NCBI RefSeq assembly: GCF_030248535.1
Contig: NZ_JAHGAJ010000024.1
Span: 1-64,000 of the forward strand
Length of the DNA: 64,000 nucleotides
Origin: Vibrio sp. D404a
GTDB lineage: Bacteria > Pseudomonadota > Gammaproteobacteria > Enterobacterales > Vibrionaceae
Direction: 5' to 3'
The notes under the pieces are model-generated. The model did not search any database and was not told where the DNA came from. It was given only the letters and a program-made list of their open reading frames with translations. The position numbers and the translations under genes are program-made. Positions 50,177 through 60,156 of the stretch are shown one piece after another (within the stretch, counting starts at the first letter, position 1; each line of letters begins with the position of its first letter).

Positions 50177-50929
50177 TTAGCTGTCCATCATTGCTTTGAT
50201 TTGCTCGCCAGTACAGCCAAATCGACGCTCTCGATTGACAAACCATGTCACCGCCTCAACTAAGCTATCTTCGTTGAAATCAGGCCAGTACTGTTCAGTG
50301 AAATACATTTCTGCGTAAGCAAGTTGCCACAGCATGAAGTTGCTGATTCGACATTCACCACTAGTGCGAATAAGCAGATCGACTTCTGGAATATCAGACA
50401 TTGTGAGATGTGAAGTGATCAAAGGCTCATCGATGTCATCGACATTGAGCTCACCCTCTTTAACTTGAGCTGCAATCGATTTAACCGCTTGTTGAATATC
50501 CCATTTACCGCCGTAGTTCGCGGCAATGTTAACCACCATACCGGTGTTATTACTGGTCAAAGCTTCCGCTTCTTCGATTTTCTTTTGTAGTCGCTCATTG
50601 AAACGACTTTTATCACCAATAACACGCAGTTGTAGATTATTTTTATGGAGCTTTTTGACTTCGCTCGCTAGAACCGTGATAAACAGCTCCATCAGAACAC
50701 CCACTTCCTCTTCTGGGCGACGCCAGTTCTCGCTACTAAACGCGAAGAGAGTCACAGCTTTAATGCCGAGTCTTGCAGAAGATGAGATGGTTTTGCGAAC
50801 CGCTTGTACGCCGTTTTTATGACCAAAGACACGAGGCTTGCCCTGAGCTTTAGCCCAGCGGCCATTGCCATCCATGATGATTGCAATGTGTTTTGGGAGA
50901 GAGTCTGTGAACGCTTGAGAATTATGCAT
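50177..50929 (-). CDS. uppS: Undecaprenyl diphosphate synthase
   Basis: A 250-residue cis-prenyltransferase (E. coli 253) that extends FPP to C55-PP, the lipid carrier for peptidoglycan and O-antigen. [10 protein letters not shown] (with the catalytic Asp), [19 protein letters not shown] and [15 protein letters not shown] are conserved. The ATG at 50929 is used; an upstream TTG at 50944 would add five residues, and neither has a strong ribosome-binding site. It precedes cdsA and follows frr after a terminator. Confidence 0.95.
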   Translation of the reverse strand: MHNSQAFTDSLPKHIAIIMDGNGRWAKAQGKPRVFGHKNGVQAVRKTISSSARLGIKAVTLFAFSSENWRRPEEEVGVLMELFITVLASEVKKLHKNNLQLRVIGDKSRFNERLQKKIEEAEALTSNNTGMVVNIAANYGGKWDIQQAVKSIAAQVKEGELNVDDIDEPLITSHLTMSDIPEVDLLIRTSGECRISNFMLWQLAYAEMYFTEQYWPDFNEDSLVEAVTWFVNRERRFGCTGEQIKAMMDS

Positions 50930-50972
50930 AAAAGAGTGAATCAAATTCTAATAGTCGGACAGAGTAGCATAA

Positions 50973-51003
50973 AAAAACGCTGAACGGTGAGAACAGCGTT
51001 TTT
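50973..51003 (-). terminator. Terminator after frr
   Basis: A 10-bp stem AAAAACGCTG / CAGCGTTTTT with an 11-base loop is followed by a T run on the minus strand. It lies 24 bases after the frr stop. Confidence 0.85.
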
Positions 51004-51026
51004 CCAACAGAGAAGAATGTGGAAAA

Positions 51027-51584
51027 TTAAACTTCCATCAACTCTTTTTCTTTAGTTGCGAGTACTTCATCTACGTTCTTAACCGCAGCGTCAGTTAGCT
51101 TTTGAATTTCGTCTTGTGCTTTGCGATCTTCGTCTTCAGAGATTTCTTTGTCTTTAAGAAGCGCTTTTAGGTCGCTGTTTGCGTCACGACGGATGTTACG
51201 GATAGCAACACGGCCACCTTCAGCTTCGCCACGAACGATCTTAACTAGGTCTTTACGACGCTCTTCCGTTAGCGGTGGAAGTGGAACACGGATAACCGTA
51301 CCCGCAGACATAGGGTTTAGACCTAGGTCAGAAGTCATGATCGCTTTTTCAACTAGTGGCGTTAGTGTTTTATCAAACACTGTGATTGCTAGAGTACGAG
51401 CATCTTCAGCGATAACGTTAGCAACTTGAGTCAGAGGTGTTGGTGCACCATAGTACTCTACAGAAATACCAGACAGTAGGCTTGGGTGTGCACGACCTGT
51501 ACGGATTTTTTGAAGGCTATTTCTTAGTGCTTCAACACTTTTTTCCATGCGCTCTTGAGCGTCTTTTTTGATTTCGTTAATCAC
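51027..51584 (-). CDS. frr: Ribosome recycling factor
   Basis: A 185-residue factor, the same length as E. coli RRF, which splits post-termination ribosomes with EF-G. It is an L-shaped protein with a three-helix bundle (about 1-30 and 105-185) and a beta domain (about 31-104), with [10 protein letters not shown] conserved. The start is GTG at 51584, chosen by family length and AAGGTGAAATT before it. A longer frame to 51650 crosses the upstream pyrH terminator and is rejected. Confidence 0.96.
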   Translation of the reverse strand: MINEIKKDAQERMEKSVEALRNSLQKIRTGRAHPSLLSGISVEYYGAPTPLTQVANVIAEDARTLAITVFDKTLTPLVEKAIMTSDLGLNPMSAGTVIRVPLPPLTEERRKDLVKIVRGEAEGGRVAIRNIRRDANSDLKALLKDKEISEDEDRKAQDEIQKLTDAAVKNVDEVLATKEKELMEV

Positions 51585-51642
51585 AATTTCACCTTGATTA
51601 TGTTCTTTCTTCAAGAAAGCTTTTAGGAGTGATGAAAATAAA

Positions 51643-51669
51643 CTCGCCAAGGCAATACCTTGGCGAGAG
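51643..51669 (-). terminator. Terminator-like hairpin between pyrH and frr
   Basis: A 10-bp perfect stem CTCGCCAAGG / CCTTGGCGAG with loop TATTG is followed by TTTATTTTC on the minus strand. It begins 6 bases after the pyrH stop. Confidence 0.75.
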
Positions 51670-51674
51670 GGTCA

Positions 51675-52406
51675 TTATTCAGTTTCGCTGATTAATGTAC
51701 CTTCAGTCTCACCCATCACCACGCGACGTAGTGCGCCTGGCTTGTTCATGTTAAATACGCGGATTGGCATCTTGTGATCACGTGCTAGCGTAAATGCAGC
51801 CAAGTCCATTACTTTTAGCTCTTTCTCAAGAACTGTGTTGTAAGACAAAGTATCATACAGCTCTGCGTCTGGGTTTGCTACTGGGTCAGCGGTAAATACA
51901 CCATCTACTTTAGTTGCTTTTAGCACAACATCCGCTTCAATCTCGATACCACGTAGACATGCAGCAGAATCTGTAGTGAAGAATGGGTTACCTGTACCCG
52001 CAGAGAAGATCACAACACGCCCCTGACGAAGTTGAGAAATCGCATCAGCCCAGTTGTAGTCGTCACACACACCTTTAAGAGGGATTGCAGACATTACACG
52101 TGCGTTTACGTAAGCACGGTGTAGAGCGTCACGCATAGCAAGGCCGTTCATTACTGTTGCTAGCATACCCATGTGGTCACCCACAACGCGGTTCATACCT
52201 GCTTCAGCAAGACCTGCGCCACGGAAAAGGTTACCGCCACCAATTACAACACCTACTTGAACACCTAGTTCAACCAATTCTTTTACTTCTTGAGCCATAC
52301 GATCAAGGATCGTTGGGTCAATACCAAAACCTTCTTCGCCTTGTAGCGCTTCACCGCTAAGTTTTAACAGAATACGTTGATACGCTGGTTTAGGGTTCGT
52401 AGTCAT
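51675..52406 (-). CDS. pyrH: UMP kinase
   Basis: A 243-residue hexameric kinase of the amino acid kinase fold (E. coli 241). It phosphorylates UMP to UDP and is regulated by GTP and [32 protein letters not shown] and the [18 protein letters not shown]-terminal part are typical. It lies 155 bp after tsf and beyond a strong terminator, so it may have its own promoter as in E. coli. Confidence 0.97.
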   Translation of the reverse strand: MTTNPKPAYQRILLKLSGEALQGEEGFGIDPTILDRMAQEVKELVELGVQVGVVIGGGNLFRGAGLAEAGMNRVVGDHMGMLATVMNGLAMRDALHRAYVNARVMSAIPLKGVCDDYNWADAISQLRQGRVVIFSAGTGNPFFTTDSAACLRGIEIEADVVLKATKVDGVFTADPVANPDAELYDTLSYNTVLEKELKVMDLAAFTLARDHKMPIRVFNMNKPGALRRVVMGETEGTLISETE

Positions 52407-52510
52407 GGAGTTTACCTTCCAAAGAGTTGATGATTAACAGTCATGAATAGACAAAAATGTGTTGAGATTCTTATCCATTCATCACGGTTAATTTTCCATG
52501 CGCTATTCAT

Positions 52511-52545
52511 AAAAAGACCGTAGCATGGGCCACGGTCTTTTTTCG
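52511..52545 (-). terminator. Terminator after tsf
   Basis: An 11-bp stem AAAAAGACCGT / ACGGTCTTTTT with a 10-base loop and T run on the minus strand lies 20 bases after the tsf stop. Confidence 0.85.
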
Positions 52546-52561
52546 AACAATACGCTAAGGA

Positions 52562-53407
52562 TTAACCTTTTTGTACCGCTGCAACTTCGTCAGCGAAGCT
52601 CATTTCAGCAGCTTTCTCGATACCTTCACCAACTTCTAGACGTACGAAGTTAGATACTGCAGCGCCTTTCTCTTTAAGGATTTCGCCAACAGTTTTCTTA
52701 GGTTCCATGATGAAAGCTTGACCTGTTAGAGAGATTTCGCCCGTGAATTTCTTCATACGGCCGATAACCATTTTCTCAGCGATCTCTTGAGGCTTGCCTT
52801 CGTTCATAGCGATTTCAACTTGAACAGCTTTCTCTTTAGCTACTACGTCTGCAGGTACGTCTTCTGGGTTAACGAACTCAGGACGAGATGCAGCAACGTG
52901 CATTGCAACGTGCTTAAGAGTTTCAGCTTCGCCTTCACCAGCTACAACAACACCGATTTTCTCACCGTGACGGTAAGAAGCAAGTGCAGCACCTTGTACG
53001 TATGCTACGCGACGGATGTTGATGTTTTCGCCGATTTTTGCAACTAGAGCAACGCGAGTTTCTTCGAACTTAGCTTGTAGCTCTTCTACAGAAGCTTGAG
53101 TAGCTACTGCGTCAGCTGCTACTTCTTCTGCGAATGCAGTGAAGCTAGCATCTTTTGCTACGAAGTCAGTTTGACAGTTAACTTCAAGAAGAGCAGCTAC
53201 GCCGTTCTCTTCTTTGATGATGATTGCGCCTTCAGCAGCAACGTTACCAGCTTTCTTAGCTGCTTTCGCTGCGCCAGATTTACGCATGTTTTCAATTGCT
53301 AGTTCGATGTCAGCGTTTGCTTCTACAAGCGCTTTCTTACATTCCATCATGCCAGCGCCAGTGCGCTCGCGAAGTTCTTTAACTAGAGCAGCAGTTACAG
53401 TTGCCAT
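52562..53407 (-). CDS. tsf: Translation elongation factor Ts
   Basis: A 281-residue guanine nucleotide exchange factor for EF-Tu (E. coli 283). The N-terminal UBA-like domain (about 1-50, [16 protein letters not shown]) and the core with [13 protein letters not shown] (the TDFV motif that displaces Mg2+ in EF-Tu, about 80) are intact. It lies 140 bp after rpsB, with an attenuator-like hairpin between. Confidence 0.98.
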   Translation of the reverse strand: MATVTAALVKELRERTGAGMMECKKALVEANADIELAIENMRKSGAAKAAKKAGNVAAEGAIIIKEENGVAALLEVNCQTDFVAKDASFTAFAEEVAADAVATQASVEELQAKFEETRVALVAKIGENINIRRVAYVQGAALASYRHGEKIGVVVAGEGEAETLKHVAMHVAASRPEFVNPEDVPADVVAKEKAVQVEIAMNEGKPQEIAEKMVIGRMKKFTGEISLTGQAFIMEPKKTVGEILKEKGAAVSNFVRLEVGEGIEKAAEMSFADEVAAVQKG

Positions 53408-53447
53408 TCTCTATTCCTCGGTTGATTCGAAAATAAGGTAAAAATCA

Positions 53448-53471
53448 GGGGCCAAAATGAGGCCCCCGATC
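53448..53471 (-). terminator. Attenuator-like hairpin between rpsB and tsf
   Basis: A 6-bp all-GC stem GGGGCC / GGCCCC with loop TCATTTT is followed after GATTTTTACC by a moderate T run on the minus strand. It lies 41 bases before the tsf start. It may lower tsf relative to rpsB expression. Confidence 0.55.
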
Positions 53472-53547
53472 TAACTATAACTTAGCTTACATTTAATAAA
53501 GATTTCAAAATCTAGATTAGTAAGCCAAGCGTGATTCAGAGCCGCTA

Positions 53548-54279
53548 TTATTCAGCTTCTACAAAACCATCTTTTTCAGCAGCTACAGCAGCAACATCTT
53601 TGTTACGACCTTCTTTAACCGCATCTGCAGCAGCGTTTAGGTAAAGCTGTACTGCACGGATTGCATCGTCGTTACCTGGGATAACGAAGTCAACGCCGTC
53701 TGGGTTAGAGTTAGTATCAACTACAGCGTAAACTGGGATACCTAGGTTGTTTGCTTCTTTAACTGCGATGTGTTCGTGATCAGCATCGATTACGAATAGA
53801 GCGTCTGGTAGGCCGCCCATGTTCTTGATACCACCAAGAGACTTCTCTAGCTTCTCCATTTCACGAGTGCGCATTAGAGCTTCTTTCTTAGTTAGCTTGT
53901 CGAAAGTACCGTCTTGAGCTTGAGCTTCTAGGTCTTTTAGACGCTTGATAGACTGACGAACAGTTTTGTAGTTCGTTAGCATACCGCCTAACCAGCGGTT
54001 GTTAACGTAGAACTGGTTGCTGTTTACAGCAGCTTCTTTAACAGCTTCAGATGCAGCGCGCTTAGTACCAACAAAAAGAACTTTACCTTTCTTCTCGCCA
54101 ACTTTAGCTAGTTCAGCTAGAGCGTCGTTGAACATTGGTACAGTTTTTTCTAGGTTGATGATATGAACCTTGTTACGAGCACCAAAGATGAATGGCTTCA
54201 TTTTTGGGTTCCAGTAACGAGTTTGGTGACCGAAGTGAACACCAGCTTTTAGCATATCGCGCATTGATACAGTTGCCAT
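53548..54279 (-). CDS. rpsB: 30S ribosomal protein S2
   Basis: A 243-residue S2 protein (E. coli 241). It sits at the head-body junction of the 30S subunit, assembles late and is needed for S1 binding. [27 protein letters not shown] and the coiled-coil domain (about 105-150) are typical. The ATG at 54279 follows AGAGGATTTTAAA; a frame to 54312 has 11 extra residues in the leader. First gene of the rpsB-tsf operon. Confidence 0.98.
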   Translation of the reverse strand: MATVSMRDMLKAGVHFGHQTRYWNPKMKPFIFGARNKVHIINLEKTVPMFNDALAELAKVGEKKGKVLFVGTKRAASEAVKEAAVNSNQFYVNNRWLGGMLTNYKTVRQSIKRLKDLEAQAQDGTFDKLTKKEALMRTREMEKLEKSLGGIKNMGGLPDALFVIDADHEHIAVKEANNLGIPVYAVVDTNSNPDGVDFVIPGNDDAIRAVQLYLNAAADAVKEGRNKDVAAVAAEKDGFVEAE

Positions 54280-54420
54280 TTTAAAATCCTCTATGGGGTT
54301 AGGCCTCCACATCCCCCATGAATCCGACCCCTAACAACTAACGGCTTAAAGCAGCGGTTAATTTATGTTGTTGAAGCACCCCGGAACATGTGTCGGAATG
54401 TGTGTGATTTAAAGATATAG
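54280..54420 (-). ncRNA. rpsB mRNA leader, probable S2 autoregulatory element
   Basis: The minus-strand leader ends in AACCCCATAGAGGATTTTAAA before the ATG, almost the same as the E. coli rpsB translation start region. It contains GGGGT...AACCCC complementary segments and a GTGGAGGCCTAACCCC block, as in the conserved gammaproteobacterial rpsB leader through which S2 represses its own operon. The exact fold and 5' end are inferred. Confidence 0.6.
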
Positions 54421-54714
54421 TAAGTGAACACAAAGGCTGTTTCGCCAAGAGGGAGAAAACAGTCCTGATGTCCGGCGCGCTTTATACCATATTTTGTCTA
54501 TCTTTGGCTAGAAAAAATTCTGTTTTAAGGCTCAACAACAGCTACTGATAAAGTGCATTTTTACGTCGCTGTGATGGAATCATTTGTCGTCTTTCCACCA
54601 GCACTAAGAGTAACCACCCCTTTAGTATGGATATGGCAGTGTTGCGCTAAACTGCTGCACTGCTAGAATAGCCCCATACGCACACTTAGGTGCGACCTAA
54701 TTAAGAGATATGCA
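54421..54714. other. rpsB-map divergent promoter region
   Basis: These 294 bp hold the promoters for rpsB (left) and map (right). For map a TTGCGC at 54642 and a TAGAAT at 54664, 16 bases apart, fit a sigma-70 promoter about 40 bp before the ATG. An rpsB promoter is not clearly placed. No gene is apparent. Confidence 0.45.
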
Positions 54715-55593
54715 ATGGCTGTAAAAATTAAAACTGCTGAAGAAATCGAAAAAATGCGCGTCGCCGGTAAACTGGCTGCAGAAATCTTAGAGATGATCGA
54801 ACCTCACATTCAAGTGGGTACGACAACGGAAGAGCTGAACCAGCTTTGCCACGAGTACGCTCTAGAGAAAGGCGCATATTCAGCTCCCCTTGATTACCAT
54901 GGTTTCCCTAAGTCGATTTGTACTTCTATCAACCACATCGTTTGTCACGGTATCCCAGCAGAGCAAGACGAAGTGGGCAGCACTGGTCAGCACAAGCCAG
55001 CTGTACTTAAAGATGGTGACATCCTAAACGTAGACATCACGGTTATCATCCCTGATGACAAAGACGCAGACTTAAGCGTACGTCCTCAAGGTTACCACGG
55101 TGACACTTCTAAAATGTTCCTAGTTGGTGACGTATCACCTGCAAACAAACGTCTATGTATGGTTGCACAAGAAGCCCTATACGAAGGCATGCGCCAAGTT
55201 AAGCCAGGTGTTCAACTGGGTCAAATCGGTACTGCGATTGAGAAGTACATCAAGACCAACAACAAGAACAACCCTCGTGCTAAGTTCTCTATCGTAAAAG
55301 ATTACTGTGGCCACGGCATCGGTTCTGAGTTCCACGAAGATCCACAAGTCGTACACTACAAAAACAATGACCGCACAGTACTGAAAGCGGGTATGTGTTT
55401 CACTATCGAGCCAATGATCAACGCAGGTAAGTTTGGCTGCCGTCTTGATGACGAAGACAGCTGGACTGTGTACACCGCAGACAGCAAAAACTCTGCGCAG
55501 TGGGAACACACGCTAGTTGTAACGGATACAGGTTGTGAAGTCCTAACCCTACGTAGCGATGACACCATTCCACGTATCATGAAGAACGCGTAG
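54715..55593 (+). CDS. map: Methionine aminopeptidase, type I, with insertions
   Basis: A 292-residue enzyme that removes the initiator Met; E. coli Map has 264. Metal ligands are visible: D107 (ILNVDITV), D130 (YHGDTSKMF), His in GHGIGSEFHEDP, Glu in FTIEPMINAG and Glu in QWEHTLVV. The extra length comes from three insertions relative to E. coli: about 10 residues after CHGIPAEQD, about 12 between the two ligand aspartates, and about 8 in TNNKNNPRAKF. The core fold looks intact. It is divergent from rpsB and ended by a strong terminator. Confidence 0.96.
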   Translation: MAVKIKTAEEIEKMRVAGKLAAEILEMIEPHIQVGTTTEELNQLCHEYALEKGAYSAPLDYHGFPKSICTSINHIVCHGIPAEQDEVGSTGQHKPAVLKDGDILNVDITVIIPDDKDADLSVRPQGYHGDTSKMFLVGDVSPANKRLCMVAQEALYEGMRQVKPGVQLGQIGTAIEKYIKTNNKNNPRAKFSIVKDYCGHGIGSEFHEDPQVVHYKNNDRTVLKAGMCFTIEPMINAGKFGCRLDDEDSWTVYTADSKNSAQWEHTLVVTDTGCEVLTLRSDDTIPRIMKNA

Positions 55594-55622
55594 TCACCAG
55601 ACTCTAGTAACCTTTGTTTATG

Positions 55623-55652
55623 AATATCCCCGCACTGTCGGGGATATTTTTT
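55623..55652 (+). terminator. Terminator after map
   Basis: A 10-bp stem AATATCCCCG / CGGGGATATT is followed by a T run, about 30 bases after the map stop. Confidence 0.88.
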
Positions 55653-55765
55653 ATCTGCCTATCCCAACCACTGCTTCGCAACCGTTTTCACAACCATTTC
55701 GATTTCTGCCTAACCTCTGGTAAATTATCTGTTAATCCTATTTTTGCTTGCACGGATAGCAGACT

Positions 55766-58387
55766 ATGCCATACCAATGCCCTCTTACGTTCAAAGAAGA
55801 ACAGATAGAAATCAGTGAACTCAAACAACAACTCGAACAGTTCACCGAGAATCAAAAAAACGAGTTTCTGAATCACCACCCAGTGACCGACCTTGTGCTC
55901 TCACGCTCTGAATACATGGATCGCCTACTCACCCGCTTATGGCAACACTTCGGTTTCAGCACACTACCTCACATCAGTCTTGTCGCGGTCGGCGGTTACG
56001 GTCGTGGTGAATTACACCCACTCTCAGACATCGATATTTTGGTGGTTTCTCAGAAAACCTTACCCCAAGCGCTTGGCGATAAAGTTAGTCAATTCATCAC
56101 CCTACTGTGGGATTTGAGGCTTGAAGTCGGACACGCTGTTCGAACCGTGGCAGAGTGTTTGGATATTGGTAGTGCAGACTTAACCGTCGCCACCAACCTG
56201 CAAGAGTCTCGTTTACTATGCGGCAGTGAAGATACCTTCCAGCAACTGAAAATTAAAATCCATTCTGATTCATTCTGGCCAAGTGAGACCTTCTACAAAG
56301 CCAAGATCCAAGAACAAAAAGAACGCCACGCACGCTACCACGACACAACCTACAACCTAGAGCCGGATATCAAATCAACACCAGGCGGCCTGCGTGATAT
56401 TCATACATTGAGCTGGGTAGCTCGTCGTCACTTTGGCGCCACCTCGCTGCTTGAAATGAGTAAATACGGCTTTCTGACTGATGCTGAATACCGCGAGCTG
56501 GTCGAGTGTCAGGATTTCTTATGGCGTGTACGTTTTGCCCTGCATATCGAATTGCGTCGCTACGACAACCGACTCACCTTTGCCCATCAAGCCCAAGTTG
56601 CTGAGCACCTAGGCTACTCTGGCGAAGGCAACCGCGGCGTTGAGATGATGATGAAGGAGTTCTACCGCACCCTGCGCCGTGTCGCTGAGCTCAATAAAAT
56701 GCTACTCAAACTGTTTGACCAAGCGATCATCAATGGTGGCGAGACGCAAGAAGCGCAAATTCTGGATGACGACTTCCAAAGGCGTGGAGCATTGATTGAA
56801 GCGCGCAAGCCTGCCCTGTTCCAAGCTCGACCAGAAACGATTCTTGATATGTTTATCCATATCGCCAACGACTCCTCTATTGAGGGCGTGAGCCCACCGA
56901 CACTGCGTCAGCTGCGTACTGCGCGTCGTAGACTTAATCGCTTCTTGCATACCATTCCAGAGGCGCGTGAGAAGTTTATGTCTCTGGTTCGTCACCCGAA
57001 TGCTCTGCATAAGGCATTTAGCTTAATGCACAAACTTGGTGTTCTATCTGCGTACCTACCGCAATGGAGTCAGATTGTTGGTCAGATGCAGTTTGACCTA
57101 TTCCATGTTTACACCGTGGATGAGCACAGTATTCGACTGCTCAAGCATATCAACCGCTTTAGCTACGCAACCAACCATGATAAGCACCCTATCTGTTGTG
57201 AGGTTTACCCACGTATTCAGAAAAAAGAGCTGTTGATTCTGGCAGCCATTTTCCATGATATCGGTAAAGGGCGCGGTGGTGATCACTCTGAGATCGGTGC
57301 CGTTGAGGCCTACTCTTTCTGTATTGAGCATGGCTTATCGAAGCCCGAAGCTAAGTTGGTTTCTTGGCTGGTTCAAAACCACCTACTGATGTCAGTAACG
57401 GCTCAACGTCGTGACATCTACGACCCAGATGTGATCACCGAATTTGCCAAGAAAGTTCGTGATGAAGAGTCACTAGAGTACCTTGTGTGCTTAACCGTCG
57501 CAGATATTTGTGCAACCAACCCAGAACTTTGGAACAGCTGGAAACGCACCCTATTGGCAGAGTTATTCCACTCAACCCAGCGCGCCCTGCGTCGTGGTTT
57601 GGAAAATCCGGTCGATGTGCGTGACCGCATTCGCCACAACCAACAAATGGCTTCTGCGCTGCTACGTAAAGAAGGGTTCACTGCTCGTGAAATTGAAGTG
57701 CTTTGGCAGCGCTTTAAAGCAGACTACTTCCTGCGCCATACCCATAAGCAAATCGCATGGCACTGTGAAAACTTACTCCGCCTCGAAGATCCAAGCCAAC
57801 CGCTTGTTCTTATCAGTAAAAAGGCAACACGCGGCGGTACCGAAGTGTTTGTGTATTCAAAAGATCAGCCAGCCCTGTTTGCGACCGTGGTTGCTGAACT
57901 GGATAGACGAAACTTCAACGTTCACGATGCACAGGTCATGGTGAGTAAAGATGGCCATGTACTGGATACCTTTATGGTGCTTGACCAACATGGTGAAGCG
58001 ATTGATGAAGCGAGACACAAAGCCGTCATCAAACATATTACCCATGTACTGGCTGATGGTCGTCCAACCAAGATACGCACTCGTCGCACACCGCGTAATT
58101 TGCAGCACTTTAAGGTGAAAACTTCCGTAGAGTTTTTACCAACCAAGAGTAAAAAGCGTACCTTAATGGAGCTAAGAGCGCTCGACACGCCAGGATTGTT
58201 GGCGCAAGTGGGTGCAACCTTTGCCGAGCTCAACATCAACTTACATGCAGCAAAAATTACCACCATAGGTGAACGTGCCGAAGACTTGTTTATCTTAACC
58301 AGTGATATTGGAGGGCGCTTAACCGAAGAGCAACAGCAAGCCCTACGTGAACGTCTTACTGAGCACGTATCAGAGCTCGCGCCATAG
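55766..58387 (+). CDS. glnD: Bifunctional uridylyltransferase/uridylyl-removing enzyme
   Basis: An 873-residue nitrogen sensor (E. coli 890). It uridylylates PII at low glutamine and removes UMP at high glutamine. It has a nucleotidyltransferase domain (GGYGRGELHPLSDIDIL, about 75-91), a central linker, an HD domain (FHDIGKGRGGDHSEIGAVEA, about 498-517) for removal, and two C-terminal ACT domains (about 690-770 and 800-870) that sense glutamine. Its substrate GlnB is encoded at 32537-32875. In E. coli dapD follows; here it is absent. Confidence 0.97.
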   Translation: MPYQCPLTFKEEQIEISELKQQLEQFTENQKNEFLNHHPVTDLVLSRSEYMDRLLTRLWQHFGFSTLPHISLVAVGGYGRGELHPLSDIDILVVSQKTLPQALGDKVSQFITLLWDLRLEVGHAVRTVAECLDIGSADLTVATNLQESRLLCGSEDTFQQLKIKIHSDSFWPSETFYKAKIQEQKERHARYHDTTYNLEPDIKSTPGGLRDIHTLSWVARRHFGATSLLEMSKYGFLTDAEYRELVECQDFLWRVRFALHIELRRYDNRLTFAHQAQVAEHLGYSGEGNRGVEMMMKEFYRTLRRVAELNKMLLKLFDQAIINGGETQEAQILDDDFQRRGALIEARKPALFQARPETILDMFIHIANDSSIEGVSPPTLRQLRTARRRLNRFLHTIPEAREKFMSLVRHPNALHKAFSLMHKLGVLSAYLPQWSQIVGQMQFDLFHVYTVDEHSIRLLKHINRFSYATNHDKHPICCEVYPRIQKKELLILAAIFHDIGKGRGGDHSEIGAVEAYSFCIEHGLSKPEAKLVSWLVQNHLLMSVTAQRRDIYDPDVITEFAKKVRDEESLEYLVCLTVADICATNPELWNSWKRTLLAELFHSTQRALRRGLENPVDVRDRIRHNQQMASALLRKEGFTAREIEVLWQRFKADYFLRHTHKQIAWHCENLLRLEDPSQPLVLISKKATRGGTEVFVYSKDQPALFATVVAELDRRNFNVHDAQVMVSKDGHVLDTFMVLDQHGEAIDEARHKAVIKHITHVLADGRPTKIRTRRTPRNLQHFKVKTSVEFLPTKSKKRTLMELRALDTPGLLAQVGATFAELNINLHAAKITTIGERAEDLFILTSDIGGRLTEEQQQALRERLTEHVSELAP

Positions 58388-58561
58388 TTAGACCACCTCT
58401 AGCAGGTAGTTGAATATTCTGCTTTTAGTGTGGGCAAGGTCGAGAGAGCGATCTTGCCCACAACTTAGTATCAATTCATTCACCAGCGCTATCTAGCTCA
58501 TGATTAGGCTGCTACATTAACCTATGTAATCCGTCTTCCATTCAGATACTAGAGGTCGCTT

Positions 58562-58945
58562 ATGTATCCAAACCTCACTGGCTTAGGCATTCATGAACCT
58601 AAACAGATTGAACGTTACTCACTTCGTCAAGAAGCTCACAAAGACATCCTAAAGATCTACTTCCGCAAACAAAAAGGCGAGCTGTTCGCTAAAAGCGTCA
58701 AATTCAAATACCCACGCCAAGTAAAAAGTGTGTTGGTCAGCGGCGGTAACAACCAGTATAAGGAAGTTACTGAGATCAACCGCAATCTAACGCTAGTGAT
58801 TGATGAGCTGAATAAGATCACCAAGCCATCACCAAGCAGTGACGTCGATGTGAAACAGAAGATACTGACCGACTTACGTCACCTAGAAAAAGTAGTTTCA
58901 AGCAAGATCGCAGAGATCGAAGCGGATCTAGAAAAACTGAAGTGA
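58562..58945 (+). CDS. yaeH: DUF3461 family protein (YaeH-like)
   Basis: A 127-residue cytoplasmic protein. It starts [20 protein letters not shown], the DUF3461 N-terminus also seen in E. coli YaeH. The N-terminal 75 residues contain basic strands, and the last 35 or so form a charged helix ([20 protein letters not shown]), probably a coiled coil. Function unknown. It lies near glnD, as yaeH is near glnD-dapD in E. coli. Confidence 0.85.
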   Translation: MYPNLTGLGIHEPKQIERYSLRQEAHKDILKIYFRKQKGELFAKSVKFKYPRQVKSVLVSGGNNQYKEVTEINRNLTLVIDELNKITKPSPSSDVDVKQKILTDLRHLEKVVSSKIAEIEADLEKLK

Positions 58946-58965
58946 TCCCTTTCTTAAGTTAATAA

Positions 58966-58999
58966 AAAGGGCTGATAGTCTTCCACTATCAGCCCTTTA
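58966..58999. terminator. Terminator between the DUF3461 gene and truC
   Basis: A 14-bp stem (AAAGGGCTGATAGT and complement) with a 5-base loop and A/T runs on both sides serves the two convergent genes. Confidence 0.88.
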
Positions 59000-59020
59000 C
59001 TTTATTTTTTAGTCAGCGAT

Positions 59021-59755
59021 TTACTTCTGCGCAACTAACTCAGTATCCCACTCAAACTGCCTAAACAGGTTCAGCCAAGTCTCATCTAAACTCGCTCTCA
59101 TCACCACCTCTTGCTGAGTAAACGGGTGAATGAAGCGTAGCTCTGAAGCGTGCAACAGAAGACGGTGCGAATCGAGATTCTCTCTAAATAGTCGATTGTG
59201 CTTGCCGTCACCGTGTGAGGTGTCACCAACAATTGGGTGTCTTAGGTGCGCCATATGACGGCGAAGCTGATGTTTACGGCCCGTCTTTGGCAGCATCTCA
59301 ACTAAGCAGTAGCGACTGGTTGGGAATCGTCCTGTTGAGTAAGGCACTTCTACCTTAGCTAACGGCTCATAAACCGTGACAGCCTCTTGAGCTTCTTTAT
59401 CTTCCTTCGCAAACTTATCCGCAATCTTATCTAGCTCAACCTTAAGCGCGTAATTTAAGGTATCCCCCTCCTCTATCCAGCCACGAACAATCGCATGATA
59501 GGTTTTCTGCATCTCATGATTAGCAAACATTGGCATCACTTCCGATGCTACTTCACTTGATAGAGCAAACACCAATACGCCCGATGTTGGTCTGTCTAGA
59601 CGATGCAAAGGGAAGACATGTTGACCGATCTGATCACGCAGTGTTTGCATCACAAACTGAGTTTCATGCTTATCGAGCCATGAACGGTGCACCAACATAC
59701 CAGCAGGCTTATTCACCGCAACAAAGTACTCGTCTTGATAGATGATCTCTAACAT
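59021..59755 (-). CDS. truC: tRNA pseudouridine(65) synthase
   Basis: A 244-residue RluA-family pseudouridine synthase (E. coli TruC 260). The catalytic aspartate is D54 in HRLDRPTSGVL, and LLPKTGRKHQLRRH is the conserved motif III. It has no S4 domain, as in TruC, which acts on U65 of tRNA-Ile1 and tRNA-Asp. The ATG at 59755 overlaps the yqcC stop (TAATG), so they are translated together. The pair truC-yqcC next to csrB repeats the E. coli order. Confidence 0.93.
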   Translation of the reverse strand: MLEIIYQDEYFVAVNKPAGMLVHRSWLDKHETQFVMQTLRDQIGQHVFPLHRLDRPTSGVLVFALSSEVASEVMPMFANHEMQKTYHAIVRGWIEEGDTLNYALKVELDKIADKFAKEDKEAQEAVTVYEPLAKVEVPYSTGRFPTSRYCLVEMLPKTGRKHQLRRHMAHLRHPIVGDTSHGDGKHNRLFRENLDSHRLLLHASELRFIHPFTQQEVVMRASLDETWLNLFRQFEWDTELVAQK

Positions 59756-60069
59756 TATGCACATACCTCATCGATCTGCTTTATCGTCACCAAAAGGTCA
59801 CTCTTGGTCTCGTCGTTCTTCCACACTTCTGCAAAATAAGGGGCAATTGAAAATCCTTTTGGTAACGCAGCTCCTGTCGCGATCATCGCCTTGATTTTCG
59901 CAATGAATATCCACTGTAACCACTGCTCTGGTTCAAGAGTATCTATCGCAAACGGCTGTGAGCTCGCTAACGCTTCATCCGAAGGTGGTGTCTGGCTCCA
60001 GAGCTGAGCGTGTTGTAATTGCAGCTCCAACTGCTGAAGCAAAGAGAATAACTGTGTGGTTGCCGTCAT
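59755..60069 (-). CDS. yqcC: YqcC family protein (DUF446)
   Basis: A 104-residue all-helical cytoplasmic protein. The N-terminal half (LLQQLELQLQHAQLWSQTPP) and the FAIDTLEPEQWLQWIFIAKIKAMI block are the DUF446 signature. Its function is unknown. Its stop codon overlaps the truC start codon. It is divergent from the DUF3549 gene. Confidence 0.9.
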   Translation of the reverse strand: MTATTQLFSLLQQLELQLQHAQLWSQTPPSDEALASSQPFAIDTLEPEQWLQWIFIAKIKAMIATGAALPKGFSIAPYFAEVWKNDETKSDLLVTIKQIDEVCA

Positions 60070-60156
60070 TTTTCACCAAGTAATTTATCGCATGACCTTG
60101 AAATTGGGCCATAGAGTACCATCTATTGGGGAAAGAAAGTTAGGAGCTTATTACTG

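Noticed and set aside
51585..51650. 22-residue longer ribosome recycling factor
   Set aside because: It spans the pyrH terminator hairpin; the GTG at 51584 gives the exact family length and has a ribosome-binding site.
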